Shown: positions 21,386 through 32,062, counted from the stretch's first letter. The stretch: 64,000 nt of DNA from Pseudomonas trivialis (GCF_001439805.1 NZ_JYLK01000002.1:186001-250000); one strand, 5' to 3'. Notes: a model not told the origin generated them from the sequence alone. Program-made: numbers and translations.

Positions 21386-21907
21386 ATGGTTGATTCTTAC
21401 GACGACTCCCTCGATGGGGAGAAAAGCAAAACCCAGGTCAAACGCGAGCTGCATGCGCTGGTTGACCTCGGCGAGCGCCTTACAACGCTCAAGAAAGATT
21501 TGATTGCAAAACTGCCACTGACCGACGAAATGCGCCGGGCACTGGCCGATGCGCCCAAGCACAGCGCGAATATCGCGCGTAAACGGCACATCATGTTTAT
21601 CGGCAAATTGATGCGCGATCAGGACATTGACGCCATCCTGGCCCTGCTTGATCAAACCGATGCCTCCACTCGCCAGTACAACGAACGTTTCCACAACCTG
21701 GAACGTTGGCGTGACCGCCTGATCGCGGGCGATGACGCCGTGCTGGAGAAATTCGTGCTGGATTACCCGGACGCGGACCGCCAGCAACTGCGCTCCCTGA
21801 TCCGTCAGGCCCAGCACGAGCAGGCGCATAACAAGGCGCCAGCCACCAGCCGTAAAATCTTCAAGTACATCCGAGAGCTGGACGAGACTCAACGCGGCCT
21901 GCGCTGA
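21386..21907 (+). CDS. darP: Ribosome biogenesis factor DarP (YjgA, DUF615)
   Basis: A 173-residue helical, charged protein of the YjgA/DUF615 family, which binds late 50S ribosomal precursors in E. coli (dual-action ribosomal maturation protein). Family stretches [20 protein letters not shown] and [14 protein letters not shown] are clear. The ATG at 21386 is preferred; an in-frame TTG lies five codons upstream. It is divergent from pmbA with about 110 bases between starts and converges on tldD. The neighbourhood with pmbA is conserved in many gamma-proteobacteria. Confidence 0.92.
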   Translation: MVDSYDDSLDGEKSKTQVKRELHALVDLGERLTTLKKDLIAKLPLTDEMRRALADAPKHSANIARKRHIMFIGKLMRDQDIDAILALLDQTDASTRQYNERFHNLERWRDRLIAGDDAVLEKFVLDYPDADRQQLRSLIRQAQHEQAHNKAPATSRKIFKYIRELDETQRGLR

Positions 21908-21917
21908 TCCTCTTCCC

Positions 21918-21940
21918 CGGGTGGCGGTCTGCGCCACCCG
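21918..21940. terminator. Hairpin between convergent darP and tldD
   Basis: CGGGTGGCG and CGCCACCCG form a perfect 9-base stem with a 5-base loop, only 10 bases after the darP stop. There is no T tract, so it is a likely transcript-end structure but a weak intrinsic terminator. Confidence 0.5.
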
Positions 21941-21952
21941 AAGCTCCATCCC

Positions 21953-23395
21953 TTACGACCCCGTGCCACCCACGGTGATCGCATCAATCTTCAGCGTTGG
22001 CTGGCCGACACCCACCGGCACCGACTGCCCATCCTTGCCGCACGTGCCCACGCCGCTGTCCAGCGACAGGTCATTACCGACCATCGACACCTTGCTCATC
22101 GCTTCCGGACCGTTGCCAATCAAGGTCGCCCCTTTGACCGGCGCAGTAATCTTGCCGTCTTCGATCAGGTACGCCTCGCTGGTGGAAAACACGAACTTGC
22201 CGCTGGTGATATCAACCTGGCCGCCGCCGAGGTTGGCGCAATAGATCCCGCGCTTGACCGACGCAATGATTTCCGCCGGGTCGCTTTCGCCGCCGAGCAT
22301 GTAGGTGTTGGTCATGCGCGGCATCGGCAAGTGCGCGTAGGACTCGCGACGACCGTTACCGGTGCGCGCCACGCCCATCAGGCGGGCATTGAGCTTGTCC
22401 TGCATGTAGCCCTTGAGCACGCCGTTCTCGATCAGCGTGGTGCACTCGGTCGGCGTGCCTTCGTCGTCCACCGTCAACGAGCCACGACGGCCGGCCAGCG
22501 TGCCGTCATCGACAATGGTGCACAGTTTGGACGCGACCATTTCGCCCATGCGCCCGCTGTAGGCCGAACTGCCCTTGCGGTTGAAGTCACCTTCCAGACC
22601 ATGGCCCACGGCTTCGTGAAGCAGCACACCGGACCAACCGGACCCCAACACCACCGGCAACGTGCCCGCCGGCGCCGGAATCGCTTCCAGATTGACCAGT
22701 GCCTGGCGCAGCGCTTCACGGGCGTACCCCATGGCGCGGTCGTCGGCGAGGAAATACCGGTAGTCGGTACGCCCGCCGCCGCCATGCCCACCGCGTTCGC
22801 GGCGGCCGTTCTGTTCGACGATCACGCTGACATTGAAACGCACCAGTGGGCGTACATCCGCTGCCAGACTGCCGTCAGTGGACGCCACCAGGATGCGCTC
22901 CCACACCCCGGCCATGCTTACGGTGACGCGCTGGATTCGCGGATCCAGCGCACGGGTGGCGGCGTCGACGCGCTTGAGCAGCTCGACCTTTTCCGCACGG
23001 CTGATCACTTCCAGCGGGTTATCCGGGGCGTACAACTGAGCGACATCCTGGGTACTGAACGCCTGCACCGTGCCATTCCGGCCAGCGCGGGAGATCGAAC
23101 GCGCGGCGCGCGCGGCCTGGCCCAGCGCCTCGAGGGTGATCGCGTTGCTGTAGGCAAACCCGGTCTTTTCGCCGGATTGCGCACGCACGCCCACGCCCTG
23201 GTCGAGGTTGAAACTGCCTTCCTTGACGATGCCGTCTTCCAGCGACCAGGACTCGGAAATCTGCCCCTGAAAATACAGGTCGGCCGCATCGATGCCTGGC
23301 CCGGCCAGGTCACCGAGCACGGTTTGCAAGCTTTCGATGGTCACGCCACCGGGTGCCAGGAGGTGTTCACTGACTGAGGACAACAACTCGCTCAT
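21953..23395 (-). CDS. tldD: Metalloprotease TldD
   Basis: Catalytic partner of PmbA. The 480 residues include the zinc motif HEAVGH followed by [16 protein letters not shown], and a C-terminal stretch with [16 protein letters not shown] that carries the conserved Cys. It is the last gene of a minus-strand series mreB-mreC-mreD-maf-rng-yhdP-nit-tldD that is conserved in gamma-proteobacteria. Confidence 0.95.
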   Translation of the reverse strand: MSELLSSVSEHLLAPGGVTIESLQTVLGDLAGPGIDAADLYFQGQISESWSLEDGIVKEGSFNLDQGVGVRAQSGEKTGFAYSNAITLEALGQAARAARSISRAGRNGTVQAFSTQDVAQLYAPDNPLEVISRAEKVELLKRVDAATRALDPRIQRVTVSMAGVWERILVASTDGSLAADVRPLVRFNVSVIVEQNGRRERGGHGGGGRTDYRYFLADDRAMGYAREALRQALVNLEAIPAPAGTLPVVLGSGWSGVLLHEAVGHGLEGDFNRKGSSAYSGRMGEMVASKLCTIVDDGTLAGRRGSLTVDDEGTPTECTTLIENGVLKGYMQDKLNARLMGVARTGNGRRESYAHLPMPRMTNTYMLGGESDPAEIIASVKRGIYCANLGGGQVDITSGKFVFSTSEAYLIEDGKITAPVKGATLIGNGPEAMSKVSMVGNDLSLDSGVGTCGKDGQSVPVGVGQPTLKIDAITVGGTGS

Positions 23396-23411
23396 AGGTT
23401 TGGCCTTAAAT

Positions 23412-24260
23412 TCATCGTTCTGAAGCAGGTCGCTGCGCGCCCTGCGAGAAAAAGCGCCGGTGATTCACCACCGGCATGCGCGCCCGTATCGACGCCTGTT
23501 CCGTGCTGTCGCGTGCGGCCAGCAACACCGCTTCGCCTTGATCCTGTTGCGCCAGCACGCGCCCCCAAGGGTCGACGATAGCGGCATGTCCGTGAGTTTC
23601 CCTTGGCCCCGGGTGCACGCCGCCCTGAGCCGCCGCCAGCACGTAACACTGGGTTTCGATGGCCCGCGCGCGGATCAGCACGTCCCAATGCGCAGCGCCG
23701 GTAACCGCTGTAAAGGCCGAGGGCGCGCTGATCAGCTCAGCGCCCGCCGCACGCAACTCGCTGTACAACTCCGGGAAGCGCAGGTCGTAACACACCGTCA
23801 GGCCCAATCGCCCGACGGGGGTGTCCGCCACTATTACAGTGCTGCCAAAAGCATAGTCGTCGGATTCGCGATAGCGACCCCGGGCATCCGCCACGTCGAC
23901 GTCGAACAGGTGCAGTTTGTCGTAACGGGCAACCACCTCACCGCGATCATCGATCAGCAGCGAGCAGGCAGTGGACTTGGCATTCGGTTGATCCCTGGGC
24001 GGCAACGGCAATGTGCCGGCCACTATCCATAAGGTGAGGTCGCGGGCGGCCTGTTTCAACCATGGCAGGATCGGGCCTTCGCCCAAGGCTTCGGCGCGGC
24101 CGATATCGGCCACGTCGCGGCGGCCCATGGCGGCGAAGTTTTCCGGCAGCACCGCCAGCCGGGCACCGCCCTGGGCGGCCTGCTCCAGCAGGCGCCGGGC
24201 CTCGGCCAGGTTGGCCAGCACGTCGCTCTGGCTGACCATCTGAATTACCGCAAACGTCAT
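23412..24260 (-). CDS. Carbon-nitrogen hydrolase (nitrilase superfamily)
   Basis: A 282-residue amidase of the nitrilase superfamily with the Glu-Lys-Cys triad in [17 protein letters not shown] and VCYDLRFPE. The closest characterised relatives by motif and size are Nit1/NitA-type deaminated-glutathione amidases, which repair a side product of transamination. The position between yhdP and tldD is common in pseudomonads. The substrate is inferred only. Confidence 0.88.
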   Translation of the reverse strand: MTFAVIQMVSQSDVLANLAEARRLLEQAAQGGARLAVLPENFAAMGRRDVADIGRAEALGEGPILPWLKQAARDLTLWIVAGTLPLPPRDQPNAKSTACSLLIDDRGEVVARYDKLHLFDVDVADARGRYRESDDYAFGSTVIVADTPVGRLGLTVCYDLRFPELYSELRAAGAELISAPSAFTAVTGAAHWDVLIRARAIETQCYVLAAAQGGVHPGPRETHGHAAIVDPWGRVLAQQDQGEAVLLAARDSTEQASIRARMPVVNHRRFFSQGAQRPASER

Positions 24261-24306
24261 GGCCGATACTCCATAGAAGAATAGCCACAGGCTACTCCAT
24301 CACGTC

Positions 24307-27300
24307 TCACTTGGCCTTTTCGAAAGGCTTGTCGAAGGTAATCTTCGGATCCTTCCATGGCCCTTGCACGGTGTATTGCACGCTGGCGAAGCGCGAAACG
24401 CGGTCACCGATCAGCTTGTCGATCAGGAACAGCGCGCCACCGATGGCCGGCGCGCCGACAATCAGTGCCGCAATCGGCAGGTTATTGGTCACCGGCAGGG
24501 TCACCAGCAGCTTGGCATCCACGCGGTCGGCCACCAGGTCCAGAGTGCCATTGAGTTCGAGGTTGGTCGAAGGCCCGGCCATGGTGATTGGCTCTCGTGT
24601 CACAAACACGCCATCGCTGGCCGCCAGCAGGCCTTTGACCCGGTCATAGCTCAAGCCCTTGCCGAGCAGGTCAGAGAAGTCCAGGCGCAGGCGACGGCCG
24701 ATAGAGTTGAAATTGAGCAGGCCAAACACCCGCAACGCCTGGGCACCGCCCTCGACTTCGACAAACTGACCCTGGCGGAAATCGGCATCGAGCATCCCGG
24801 AGAAGCGCTTGGGCCCGACCCACGCCGGCGAGCCCGGCCAGCGGCCGTCCACATCAAGGTGGAACTCCTGACTGGTCACGGTAGGCGCAAAGCCCCAGCC
24901 CTTGAGCACATCGGCAATGTTCTTGCCGTCCAGGCGCCCCTTGTACCAGCTGCTGCTGTCGCCGGCCGTGCCTTCCCAACCGCCCGCACCCTTGAGCTGC
25001 AAGCCCTTGAGGCCCAGGTCCAGGCTGTTGAAAGCCAGGCCCTTGGCCGTCGGCCGGATTTTCAGCGACCACGCACCGACCAGGTCCGGGCCCTGGAACA
25101 GTTGATCGATGTTGATATCCAGCGCGGGAATGTCCTTGGGGTCGATGTCGGCCAGCGGGTCCGGCGCGTTTTCATCCGCCTGCACTGTGGGGTCAACCGC
25201 AGGCAGTTTCACGTACTGCAGGTTGATCGCGATGGGCGCGCCCTTGGCATCCGGCAGGTTCACCGTGCCTTTGGCCTGCTGGCTGTCGAGCTGCAGGCCC
25301 CAGGCAGCCGATTTGCGGTCCAGCAGCAGGCTGACCTGATCGAACTGCTTGCCAAAGCCTGTCAGCTTGCCGACCTTGAAGTCCGCGCCACTGAGCAGTT
25401 GCTTGGCGCTGCCACCCGGGTCATTACCGGCGTAGCGGCCAACCAGTTTCTTCCACGGGTCGATATCCAGCTCCGACAGCACGCCGCGAATGCGCAGGCC
25501 TTTCGCACCCGGCAGCACGGCATCGCCATCACCGAGGAACAACTCACCGCGCCCCTCATTGAAGTTGTCCGGCGGTGCGGCAAAGGTGAAGTTCGCCAGC
25601 TCCCCGTAATCAAACCAGTAACGCCGTTCGGCGCCCTGCAGGGTCATGCGGAACGTGCTGTCACGACCCTGGCTCGCCGGCATGCCAAATGGCGCCGGCA
25701 GATCCACCGCCACGCCCTTGAGGTCGGAATTGACCATCAACTGACTGTCTGCGCCATTAAGGATGACTTGCAACTGGTAGGGGATATCGCCGGACACCGG
25801 CAGCGGCTGGGTGACGTTCAGCCAGTCGGTCAGCCGCTTGACCGTGACCTGACCCTTGGCGACCACACGGGTGCTGATAGCACCCGGCCTGCCCTCGGCG
25901 AAGATCTGCGCGCTGATAGGCCGATCAAACGCCTGGGCGCTGATTTGATCACCGCTCAAGCCCTTGGCGCTGTCGAAGCGAAAATTCCCCTTCAGTTGGT
26001 TGAGGTCCAGGGTCGGGTCGGCCAACTGCAGGCGAGCCTTGTCGGCCTGGAAGTCCACCACGATCTTCGGCTCGGTGCCTTTGGCCAGCGGCACATCCAG
26101 GTCCAGCTTGCCTTGCAGGTCGCCCTCGCCTTTCCAGCCGGCAAAGGTCGACGCCGTACCAATCGGCGCTTCCTGCAGAATTTTCAGGCCATCGCCCAGG
26201 CCGCCGGAAAAACCACCGGTCAGCAGCAGGTGGCTGTCCTTGCCCGCTGGGGCATGGGGAATATTGACGTAGACGTCCTTGACCTTGGTGTCGAGCAACT
26301 GGCCCTTGTTGGCCAGAATGCGCACGCCGCTTTCCTCGACGAACACTTCGCCGTTGACCTTGCCGACATGGGGCCAGCCCGGCTGGAACGCCAGCTCGGC
26401 GTCATGCACTTTGAAAAACAGACTGATGTTGCGCGAAGCCGGCAACGCGTTATGGTTCAACGACCCCTGATACTGGAAGAAACCCTGGTCGACCGCGCCT
26501 TTGACAATCGCCGTGCGCAGCCACTCATCCAGGGCCGGGCTCAGCACCGCCGGCAGGTACTTGGGCGTAAAGCGCCCATCGCCGTCGACCATGCCCACCC
26601 GCAGGTCCATGTAGTCTTCCTGACTATGATCGAAGTGCAGGCGAATCAGGAAGTCGGCGGCCACTTTGCCTTCCTCGCCCAGTACCTTGATGTAAGGGGC
26701 TATCAGGGTGAAGCCTTGTTTATCCAGCTTCCAGGTCAGCCGCGCATTGGCCTGAATGTATTGCCAGGGCTTGGCGAAGATCGGGTCCAGGTGCAGGGAA
26801 AAATCCTTGCTGTCCATGCGCAACTCGCCCTGGCCCAAGTCGCCGCTGATGCTGCCGGAGACATTGCGCGCCGCCGGCGCGCCGGAATAGGCATCGAAAC
26901 CCACGCGCTCAAGATTGGCGGCGAAGCTGAGTTTCTGGTCGGTGTCGTCCTGGGGCCGGAAATCCACCAGCACATTGCGTAGCAGGCCGGTGACCTTGAG
27001 ATGCTCGATGGTTTTGGCGAAGCCTTCAGGCAGCGGCGCCAAGGCATTCAACAGGGGAGTAATCGGGGTCAGGTCCAGACGATCGGCCTGCAACTTCCAG
27101 GTTTCCGGAGCCTTGTCGGTCGCCAGCGCCTGCTGCAATTGCAGGCGCGATTCCCAGCGGTTGTCGCCGAGGTTCATCGCCAGCGAGTCAAACAGCACCT
27201 TAAGGCCCGTGTCACTGCGCTGCAGGTACGCTGTCAGGGCAACATTCTCGATATGCACCGGCTTGCGCCCGGCATAACTGCCTTTGATCTCGGGCGCATT

Positions 27301-28122
27301 GAGACGCGCCGCAGCGCTTTGCACGGTGCCCTTGGCCCAGGTCAGCCAGAGCTCGCCGCCAGTCTTGAATTCGGTGAGTGCCCATTGCTGGGTGAGCCGG
27401 GCGGGAATCCACTTGGCCCAGTCGCTCTGGGGTAGACTCAGGTAAGCCTGGGCCTCGCCATCCTGCCACTGGCTGGCGCGGATGCGCGTGCGCAGGTTCA
27501 GGGCCAGCGGCTGGCCATCGGGAAGGGTCAGGCGCGCATCCAGGCGTTGGCGATCAGTGCCAGTGTGCAGGCTCAGGCCAACGTAGGTGAGGGTCGCCGG
27601 CGCCTGATCGAAGGGTTGCAGGGTGACCTGGCTGTCGAGCACCGAAACGCGCTTGACCCGCTGCATACGCTCGAGCAACTGCTGCGGGTCCAGCGGCTGG
27701 TCGTCCGGCAGCGGCAAGCCCTGCAGGGCCCAATGGCCATCCTTGTCTTCCTTGACGCTCAGTTGCAGGCCGCTGACTTGCAGGTGCGCAAGGCGCACTT
27801 CACGGGCAATCAGGCTGGCCCAGATATCCGGCACCACCTCCACCTGATCCAGACGCAAGGCGCTGTTGCCCTCACCGATCATCACATCGTGGGCCAGCAA
27901 CACGGGGGCGAAACCGCTCCAGCGCCCTTCCAGGCTGCCGACACGCAGGGGCATGCCCACTGCCGCCTGGGCCTTGGCCTCGATTTCGGCGCGGTATTCG
28001 GCGACCAGCGGGGTCAATTCACGCCCCAGGCTCACGTACACCGCCGCCAATACCAGCAGCAGCGCGCACAGGCCCAGGCCCCAGCGGGTCAAAGCGGCAA
28101 AAAAGCGTATCAGACGCTCCAT
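24307..28122 (-). CDS. yhdP: AsmA-like lipid transport protein YhdP
   Basis: A very large (1271-residue) protein with one N-terminal membrane helix (about 13-33, GLGLCALLLVLAAVYVSLG) followed by a long periplasmic chain, including a DUF3971 region and a C-terminal AsmA-like part. In E. coli, YhdP, TamB and YdbH act as bridges that move phospholipid toward the outer membrane. Gene order rng-yhdP-nit-tldD is conserved. The repeated alternation of short hydrophobic and polar stretches fits an extended beta-groove. Confidence 0.92.
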   Translation of the reverse strand: MERLIRFFAALTRWGLGLCALLLVLAAVYVSLGRELTPLVAEYRAEIEAKAQAAVGMPLRVGSLEGRWSGFAPVLLAHDVMIGEGNSALRLDQVEVVPDIWASLIAREVRLAHLQVSGLQLSVKEDKDGHWALQGLPLPDDQPLDPQQLLERMQRVKRVSVLDSQVTLQPFDQAPATLTYVGLSLHTGTDRQRLDARLTLPDGQPLALNLRTRIRASQWQDGEAQAYLSLPQSDWAKWIPARLTQQWALTEFKTGGELWLTWAKGTVQSAAARLNAPEIKGSYAGRKPVHIENVALTAYLQRSDTGLKVLFDSLAMNLGDNRWESRLQLQQALATDKAPETWKLQADRLDLTPITPLLNALAPLPEGFAKTIEHLKVTGLLRNVLVDFRPQDDTDQKLSFAANLERVGFDAYSGAPAARNVSGSISGDLGQGELRMDSKDFSLHLDPIFAKPWQYIQANARLTWKLDKQGFTLIAPYIKVLGEEGKVAADFLIRLHFDHSQEDYMDLRVGMVDGDGRFTPKYLPAVLSPALDEWLRTAIVKGAVDQGFFQYQGSLNHNALPASRNISLFFKVHDAELAFQPGWPHVGKVNGEVFVEESGVRILANKGQLLDTKVKDVYVNIPHAPAGKDSHLLLTGGFSGGLGDGLKILQEAPIGTASTFAGWKGEGDLQGKLDLDVPLAKGTEPKIVVDFQADKARLQLADPTLDLNQLKGNFRFDSAKGLSGDQISAQAFDRPISAQIFAEGRPGAISTRVVAKGQVTVKRLTDWLNVTQPLPVSGDIPYQLQVILNGADSQLMVNSDLKGVAVDLPAPFGMPASQGRDSTFRMTLQGAERRYWFDYGELANFTFAAPPDNFNEGRGELFLGDGDAVLPGAKGLRIRGVLSELDIDPWKKLVGRYAGNDPGGSAKQLLSGADFKVGKLTGFGKQFDQVSLLLDRKSAAWGLQLDSQQAKGTVNLPDAKGAPIAINLQYVKLPAVDPTVQADENAPDPLADIDPKDIPALDINIDQLFQGPDLVGAWSLKIRPTAKGLAFNSLDLGLKGLQLKGAGGWEGTAGDSSSWYKGRLDGKNIADVLKGWGFAPTVTSQEFHLDVDGRWPGSPAWVGPKRFSGMLDADFRQGQFVEVEGGAQALRVFGLLNFNSIGRRLRLDFSDLLGKGLSYDRVKGLLAASDGVFVTREPITMAGPSTNLELNGTLDLVADRVDAKLLVTLPVTNNLPIAALIVGAPAIGGALFLIDKLIGDRVSRFASVQYTVQGPWKDPKITFDKPFEKAK

Positions 28123-28198
28123 GTCAGGCGACCCTCAAAGCGGTGGGCGGACGGCGGATCAAGGTCTGCCGGGCTCGAAGAAAACAGGCGATTGGGGA

Positions 28199-29656
28199 TC
28201 AGAGCAGCACCACGTCGTATTGTTCCTGGGAATACATGGTTTCGACCTGGAAGCGAATCGTGCGCCCGATAAACCCCTCCAGCTCAGCGACGTTGCCGGA
28301 CTCTTCGTCCAGCAGCCGATCGACCACTTTCTGGTTAGCCAGCACTCTATAACCTTCAGCCTGGTAGGCCCGCGCCTCACGCAGGATTTCCCGGAAAATC
28401 TCGTAGCAAACCGTTTCCGGGGTCTTCAATTTGCCGCGTCCCTGGCAACTGCTGCAGGGTTCGCACAGCACCTGTTCGAGGCTTTCGCGGGTGCGCTTGC
28501 GGGTCATCTGCACCAGCCCCAGCTCGGTGATGCCGATAATGTTGGTCTTGGCGTGATCGCGCTCCAATTGCTTCTCGAGAGTGCGCAGCACCTGACGCTG
28601 ATGCTCTTCGTCCTCCATGTCGATGAAGTCGATGATGATGATGCCGCCCAGGTTGCGCAGGCGCAGTTGGCGGGCAATCGCCGTGGCCGCCTCGAGGTTG
28701 GTCTTGAAGATGGTCTCTTCCAGATTGCGATGGCCGACGAACGCCCCCGTGTTGACGTCGATGGTGGTCATGGCTTCTGCCGGGTCCACCACCAGATAGC
28801 CGCCGGACTTGAGCGGCACCTTGCGCTCCAGGGCCTTCTGGATCTCGTCTTCGACGCCATACAGGTCGAAGATCGGCCGCTCGCCAGGGTAATGCTCCAG
28901 GCGGTCGGCAATTTCCGGCATCAGTTCGGCCACAAATTGTGTAGTGCGCTGGAAGGTTTCCCGCGAGTCGATGCGAATTTTTTCGATTTTCGGGCTGACC
29001 AGGTCGCGCAGGGTGCGCAGCGCCAGGCCGAGGTCTTCATAGATGACGCTGGGCGCGCCGATGGTCTTGATCTGCTCGCCGATCTGGTCCCACAGGCGCC
29101 GCAGGTAGCGGATGTCCATGAGGATTTCATCGGCACCGGCGCCCTCGGCGGCGGTGCGCAGGATGAAGCCACCGGCTTCCTTGATGCCTTCGGCCGCCAC
29201 GCAGTCGCTGACGACTTTTTTCAAGCGTTCGCGTTCGCCTTCGTCTTCAATCTTGAGGGAAATGCCGACATGGGCTGTGCGCGGCATGTACACCAGATAG
29301 CGCGAGGGAATCGACAGCTGCGTCGTCAGCCGCGCGCCTTTGGAGCCGATGGGGTCCTTGGTGACTTGCACCACCAGGCTCTGCCCTTCATGCACCAGAG
29401 CGCTGATGCTCTCCACCGCAGGCCCTTCGCGCAGGGAGATCTCCGACGCGTGAATAAATGCGGCGCGGTCCAGGCCGATGTCGATAAACGCCGCCTGCAT
29501 CCCCGGCAGCACGCGCACCACCTTGCCCTTATAGATGTTGCCGACAATCCCGCGTTTCTGGGTGCGCTCGACGTGCACTTCTTGCAGAACACCGTTCTCT
29601 ACCACCGCCACGCGCGATTCCATCGGCGTGATATTGATCAGAATCTCTTCACTCAT
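28199..29656 (-). CDS. rng: Ribonuclease G
   Basis: Endonuclease of the RNase E/G family that matures the 16S rRNA 5' end and degrades some mRNAs. With ATG at 29656 (MSEEILINITPMESRVAV) it has 485 residues, the RNase G length without the RNase E scaffold tail. Seen in order: S1 domain (about 35-130), the catalytic region with TTIDVNTGAFVG and IIIIDFIDM, and the zinc-link motif CEPCSSCQGRG. The long upstream extension to 29986 overlaps maf and was rejected. Confidence 0.95.
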   Translation of the reverse strand: MSEEILINITPMESRVAVVENGVLQEVHVERTQKRGIVGNIYKGKVVRVLPGMQAAFIDIGLDRAAFIHASEISLREGPAVESISALVHEGQSLVVQVTKDPIGSKGARLTTQLSIPSRYLVYMPRTAHVGISLKIEDEGERERLKKVVSDCVAAEGIKEAGGFILRTAAEGAGADEILMDIRYLRRLWDQIGEQIKTIGAPSVIYEDLGLALRTLRDLVSPKIEKIRIDSRETFQRTTQFVAELMPEIADRLEHYPGERPIFDLYGVEDEIQKALERKVPLKSGGYLVVDPAEAMTTIDVNTGAFVGHRNLEETIFKTNLEAATAIARQLRLRNLGGIIIIDFIDMEDEEHQRQVLRTLEKQLERDHAKTNIIGITELGLVQMTRKRTRESLEQVLCEPCSSCQGRGKLKTPETVCYEIFREILREARAYQAEGYRVLANQKVVDRLLDEESGNVAELEGFIGRTIRFQVETMYSQEQYDVVLL

Positions 29657-29726
29657 GGCTGGGTCTCGTTCTGGCGTTTTCACAATAGTGACCGATCGCT
29701 CAAGGCTTGGCGCTGTAATACGGCGT

Positions 29727-30323
29727 TCAGCGCACGGTAAGGTTTTGCCAACAGGGTATGCCGAATCGGCCGAGCAGTTGCGCGGTTTCGCACACCGGCA
29801 GACCGACCACGGCGGAATAGCTGCCATTGAGCCCGGCAACAAACACCGACCCCAGCCCCTGGATAGCATAGCCACCCGCCTTGTCCCGGGGTTCGCCACT
29901 GTGCCAGTAGGCGGTGGCTTCTTCGATGCCGATCTCGCGAAAACGAACACGGCTGCTGACACACAGGGTTTCGCAGCGCTGACCATCCGTCAGGGCCACG
30001 GCGGTCAGCACCTCGTGTTCACTTCCTGCGAGAGCCATCAACATCGCCAGGGCATCGGCCTGGTCCACGGGTTTGCCGAGAATCAGTCCATCGACAATCA
30101 CCGCGGTGTCGGCGCCCAGCACGCAGGCACTGGAGGGTGTTTCAAGCACGGCGAAACCCGCCGCTGCCTTGCCGCGCGCAAGACGCTCGACGTAGGAAAC
30201 GGGCGATTCATTGGTAAGAGGTGTTTCGTCAATGGCGGCGCTGACCACCGTGAAGGGCACACCGATCTGGTTCAGCAGTTCACGCCGTCGGGGAGAACCC
30301 GAGGCCAGATAAAGCGAATTCAT
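29727..30323 (-). CDS. maf: Maf-family nucleotide pyrophosphatase (YhdE type)
   Basis: House-cleaning dTTP/UTP pyrophosphatase of the Maf family, 198 residues. The typical start [18 protein letters not shown] and the ADTAVIVDG motif are present. The ATG at 30323 has GGGAGAG 8 bases upstream. In E. coli the same gene (yhdE) also lies between mreD and rng. Substrate class follows the YhdE subfamily and is not tested. Confidence 0.92.
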   Translation of the reverse strand: MNSLYLASGSPRRRELLNQIGVPFTVVSAAIDETPLTNESPVSYVERLARGKAAAGFAVLETPSSACVLGADTAVIVDGLILGKPVDQADALAMLMALAGSEHEVLTAVALTDGQRCETLCVSSRVRFREIGIEEATAYWHSGEPRDKAGGYAIQGLGSVFVAGLNGSYSAVVGLPVCETAQLLGRFGIPCWQNLTVR

Positions 30324-30374
30324 TGCAGACTCTCCCTGTGGGGTTCGATAACCAAGCAGAGCCTCGCAATCCAT

Positions 30375-30863
30375 TCAATTGATTTTGTAGCGGCGACGCA
30401 GACCACGCAGGCCAAAACTGACCCAGGGCCACAACAGCGCACTGACCAGGGCCGGCAATACCAGCGCCAGCGTCGGCTGACGGTTGCCGGTCAAGGCGCT
30501 GAGCCAGAGTTGCACCAACTGCGCCAGCCCGAAGATCACCAGGATCACCAGGCACTGCTGCCACATCGGGAACATGCGCAAACGCTGCTGCAACGACAGC
30601 ACCAGAAAAGTAATCAGGGTCAGGATCAGCGCGTTCTGGCCGAGCAAGGTGCCATAGAGCACATCTTCCGCCAAGCCCAGAAACATCGCGGTGACCATGC
30701 CCACTCTGTGGGGCAGGTGCAACGCCCAGAACGCCATCAGCAAGGCCAGCCACAACGGGCGCAGGATCTCCATGAACTGCGGCAGCGGCGATACGCTGAG
30801 CAGCAAGCCGACGGCGAACGTCAGCCACACCATCCAGCCATTGCGCGAATGAGTACTGGCCAT
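30375..30863 (-). CDS. mreD: Rod shape-determining protein MreD
   Basis: A 162-residue inner-membrane protein with about five or six hydrophobic segments, part of the Rod complex (MreB, MreC, MreD, RodA, PBP2) that drives sidewall synthesis. Family stretches RPLWLALLMAFWALHLPHRVGM and GLAEDVLYG are clear. It overlaps the mreC stop by one base (TAATG). Confidence 0.93.
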   Translation of the reverse strand: MASTHSRNGWMVWLTFAVGLLLSVSPLPQFMEILRPLWLALLMAFWALHLPHRVGMVTAMFLGLAEDVLYGTLLGQNALILTLITFLVLSLQQRLRMFPMWQQCLVILVIFGLAQLVQLWLSALTGNRQPTLALVLPALVSALLWPWVSFGLRGLRRRYKIN

Positions 30864-31954
30864 TATTCCTCCCTCTGCCGCGTGGTGGTCGCAGCGCCGG
30901 CAGGCGGCTTCGCGGCAGGCGTGGTGCTGGCTGCCGGTTTGGCCGGACGAGTGCTGTGCGTGGCGGGCTTGGCGGGTGTCGCCACAGGCGCCGCTGCAGG
31001 AAGATTTGCCGGCGCCGGCGGCCCCACAAAGGCCGGTTTGGGCACGATGGCGGGGGTGACCGGCAGCGTGCCGTTGCGCTTGTCTTCCGCTTCCTGGGCC
31101 TGCGCGGCATCGTTGGCGCGCTCTTCCGGGGTGCGGTTATCGCTGAACACCAGCAGCAGGTAACGGCTGCGGTTCAGGGCGGCAGTCGGCACGGCACGCA
31201 CAATGGCGAACGGCTGGCCGGAATCGTGGATCACTTCCTTGACCGTCGCCACCGGGTAACCCGCCGGGAACCGCTGGCCAAGGCCGGAGCTGACCAGCAG
31301 GTCGCCCTCCTTGATATCGGCGGTGTCGGCCACGTGACGCAACTCCAGGCGTTCGGGGTTGCCAGTGCCGCTGGCAATCGCCCGCAGACCGTTGCGGTTG
31401 ACCTGCACCGGAATGCTGTGGGTGGTGTCGGTGAGCAACAGCACGCGGGAGGTGTAGGGCATCAATTCGACCACCTGCCCCATCAGGCCACGGGCATCGA
31501 GCACCGGTTGGCCGAGCACCACGCCGTCGCGCTCACCCTTGTTGATGATGATGCGATGGGTGAAGGGGTTGGGATCCATGCCGATCAGCTCGGCCACTTC
31601 GACCTTCTCGTTGACCAGCGCGGAGGAATTGAGCAACTCGCGCAGCCGAACGTTCTGCTCGGTGAGGGCCGCCAGTTTTTGCATGCGCCCCTGCAGCAGC
31701 AGGTTTTCAGTCTTGAGTTTTTCGTTTTCGGCGGCAAGCTCGGTGCGGCTGCCGAATTGGCTGGCCACGCCCTGATAGAGCCGTTGCGGCAGGTCGGTGA
31801 TCCAGTAAGTCTGCATCAACACCAGCGACATCTGGCTGCGCACGGGCTTGAGCAGCGCAAAGCGGGCGTCGACCACCATCAGCGCGACCGAAAGCACGAC
31901 CAGCACCAGCAAGCGCACGCCCAATGAGGGGCCTTTGGCGAAAAGCGGTTTAAT
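30863..31954 (-). CDS. mreC: Rod shape-determining protein MreC (apparent ATT start)
   Basis: Bitopic protein with a membrane helix (about 15-30) and a periplasmic coiled coil and beta-domain that binds PBP2 in the Rod complex. The C-terminal tail is rich in Pro and Ala. The start is unusual. The only in-frame ATG or GTG codons near the beginning lie inside the hydrophobic segment, and a TTG at 31924 would remove the basic IKPLFAKGPS leader. Ten codons before it an ATT at 31954 has GGGAGGAG 6 bases upstream. I take ATT as the start, giving 363 residues. The choice is inference from the ribosome site and the leader. Confidence 0.88.
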   Translation of the reverse strand: MKPLFAKGPSLGVRLLVLVVLSVALMVVDARFALLKPVRSQMSLVLMQTYWITDLPQRLYQGVASQFGSRTELAAENEKLKTENLLLQGRMQKLAALTEQNVRLRELLNSSALVNEKVEVAELIGMDPNPFTHRIIINKGERDGVVLGQPVLDARGLMGQVVELMPYTSRVLLLTDTTHSIPVQVNRNGLRAIASGTGNPERLELRHVADTADIKEGDLLVSSGLGQRFPAGYPVATVKEVIHDSGQPFAIVRAVPTAALNRSRYLLLVFSDNRTPEERANDAAQAQEAEDKRNGTLPVTPAIVPKPAFVGPPAPANLPAAAPVATPAKPATHSTRPAKPAASTTPAAKPPAGAATTTRQREE

Positions 31955-32040
31955 AGGCCGCTCCTCCCGGGCAAATGTTCTCTTTATTCATACGGCATCA
32001 AACCGGCCTGGATGCAGATTGAAGAAGATAAACGCCGACA

Positions 32041-32062
32041 GGCAGCACTGCAAAGTGCTGCC
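32041..32062 (-). terminator. Intercistronic hairpin between mreB and mreC
   Basis: GGCAGCACT and AGTGCTGCC form a perfect 9-base stem with a 4-base loop, 31 bases after mreB. No T tract follows on the minus strand, so it is more likely an attenuating or mRNA-stabilising hairpin than a full stop. It could set MreB well above MreC and MreD. Confidence 0.5.

Noticed and set aside
24364..26982. Long open frame (872 codons) on the plus strand opposite yhdP
   Set aside because: Its protein is rich in Arg, Gln, His and Val in the way typical of antisense shadows of high-G+C genes. yhdP on the minus strand has a clear family match and conserved neighbours.
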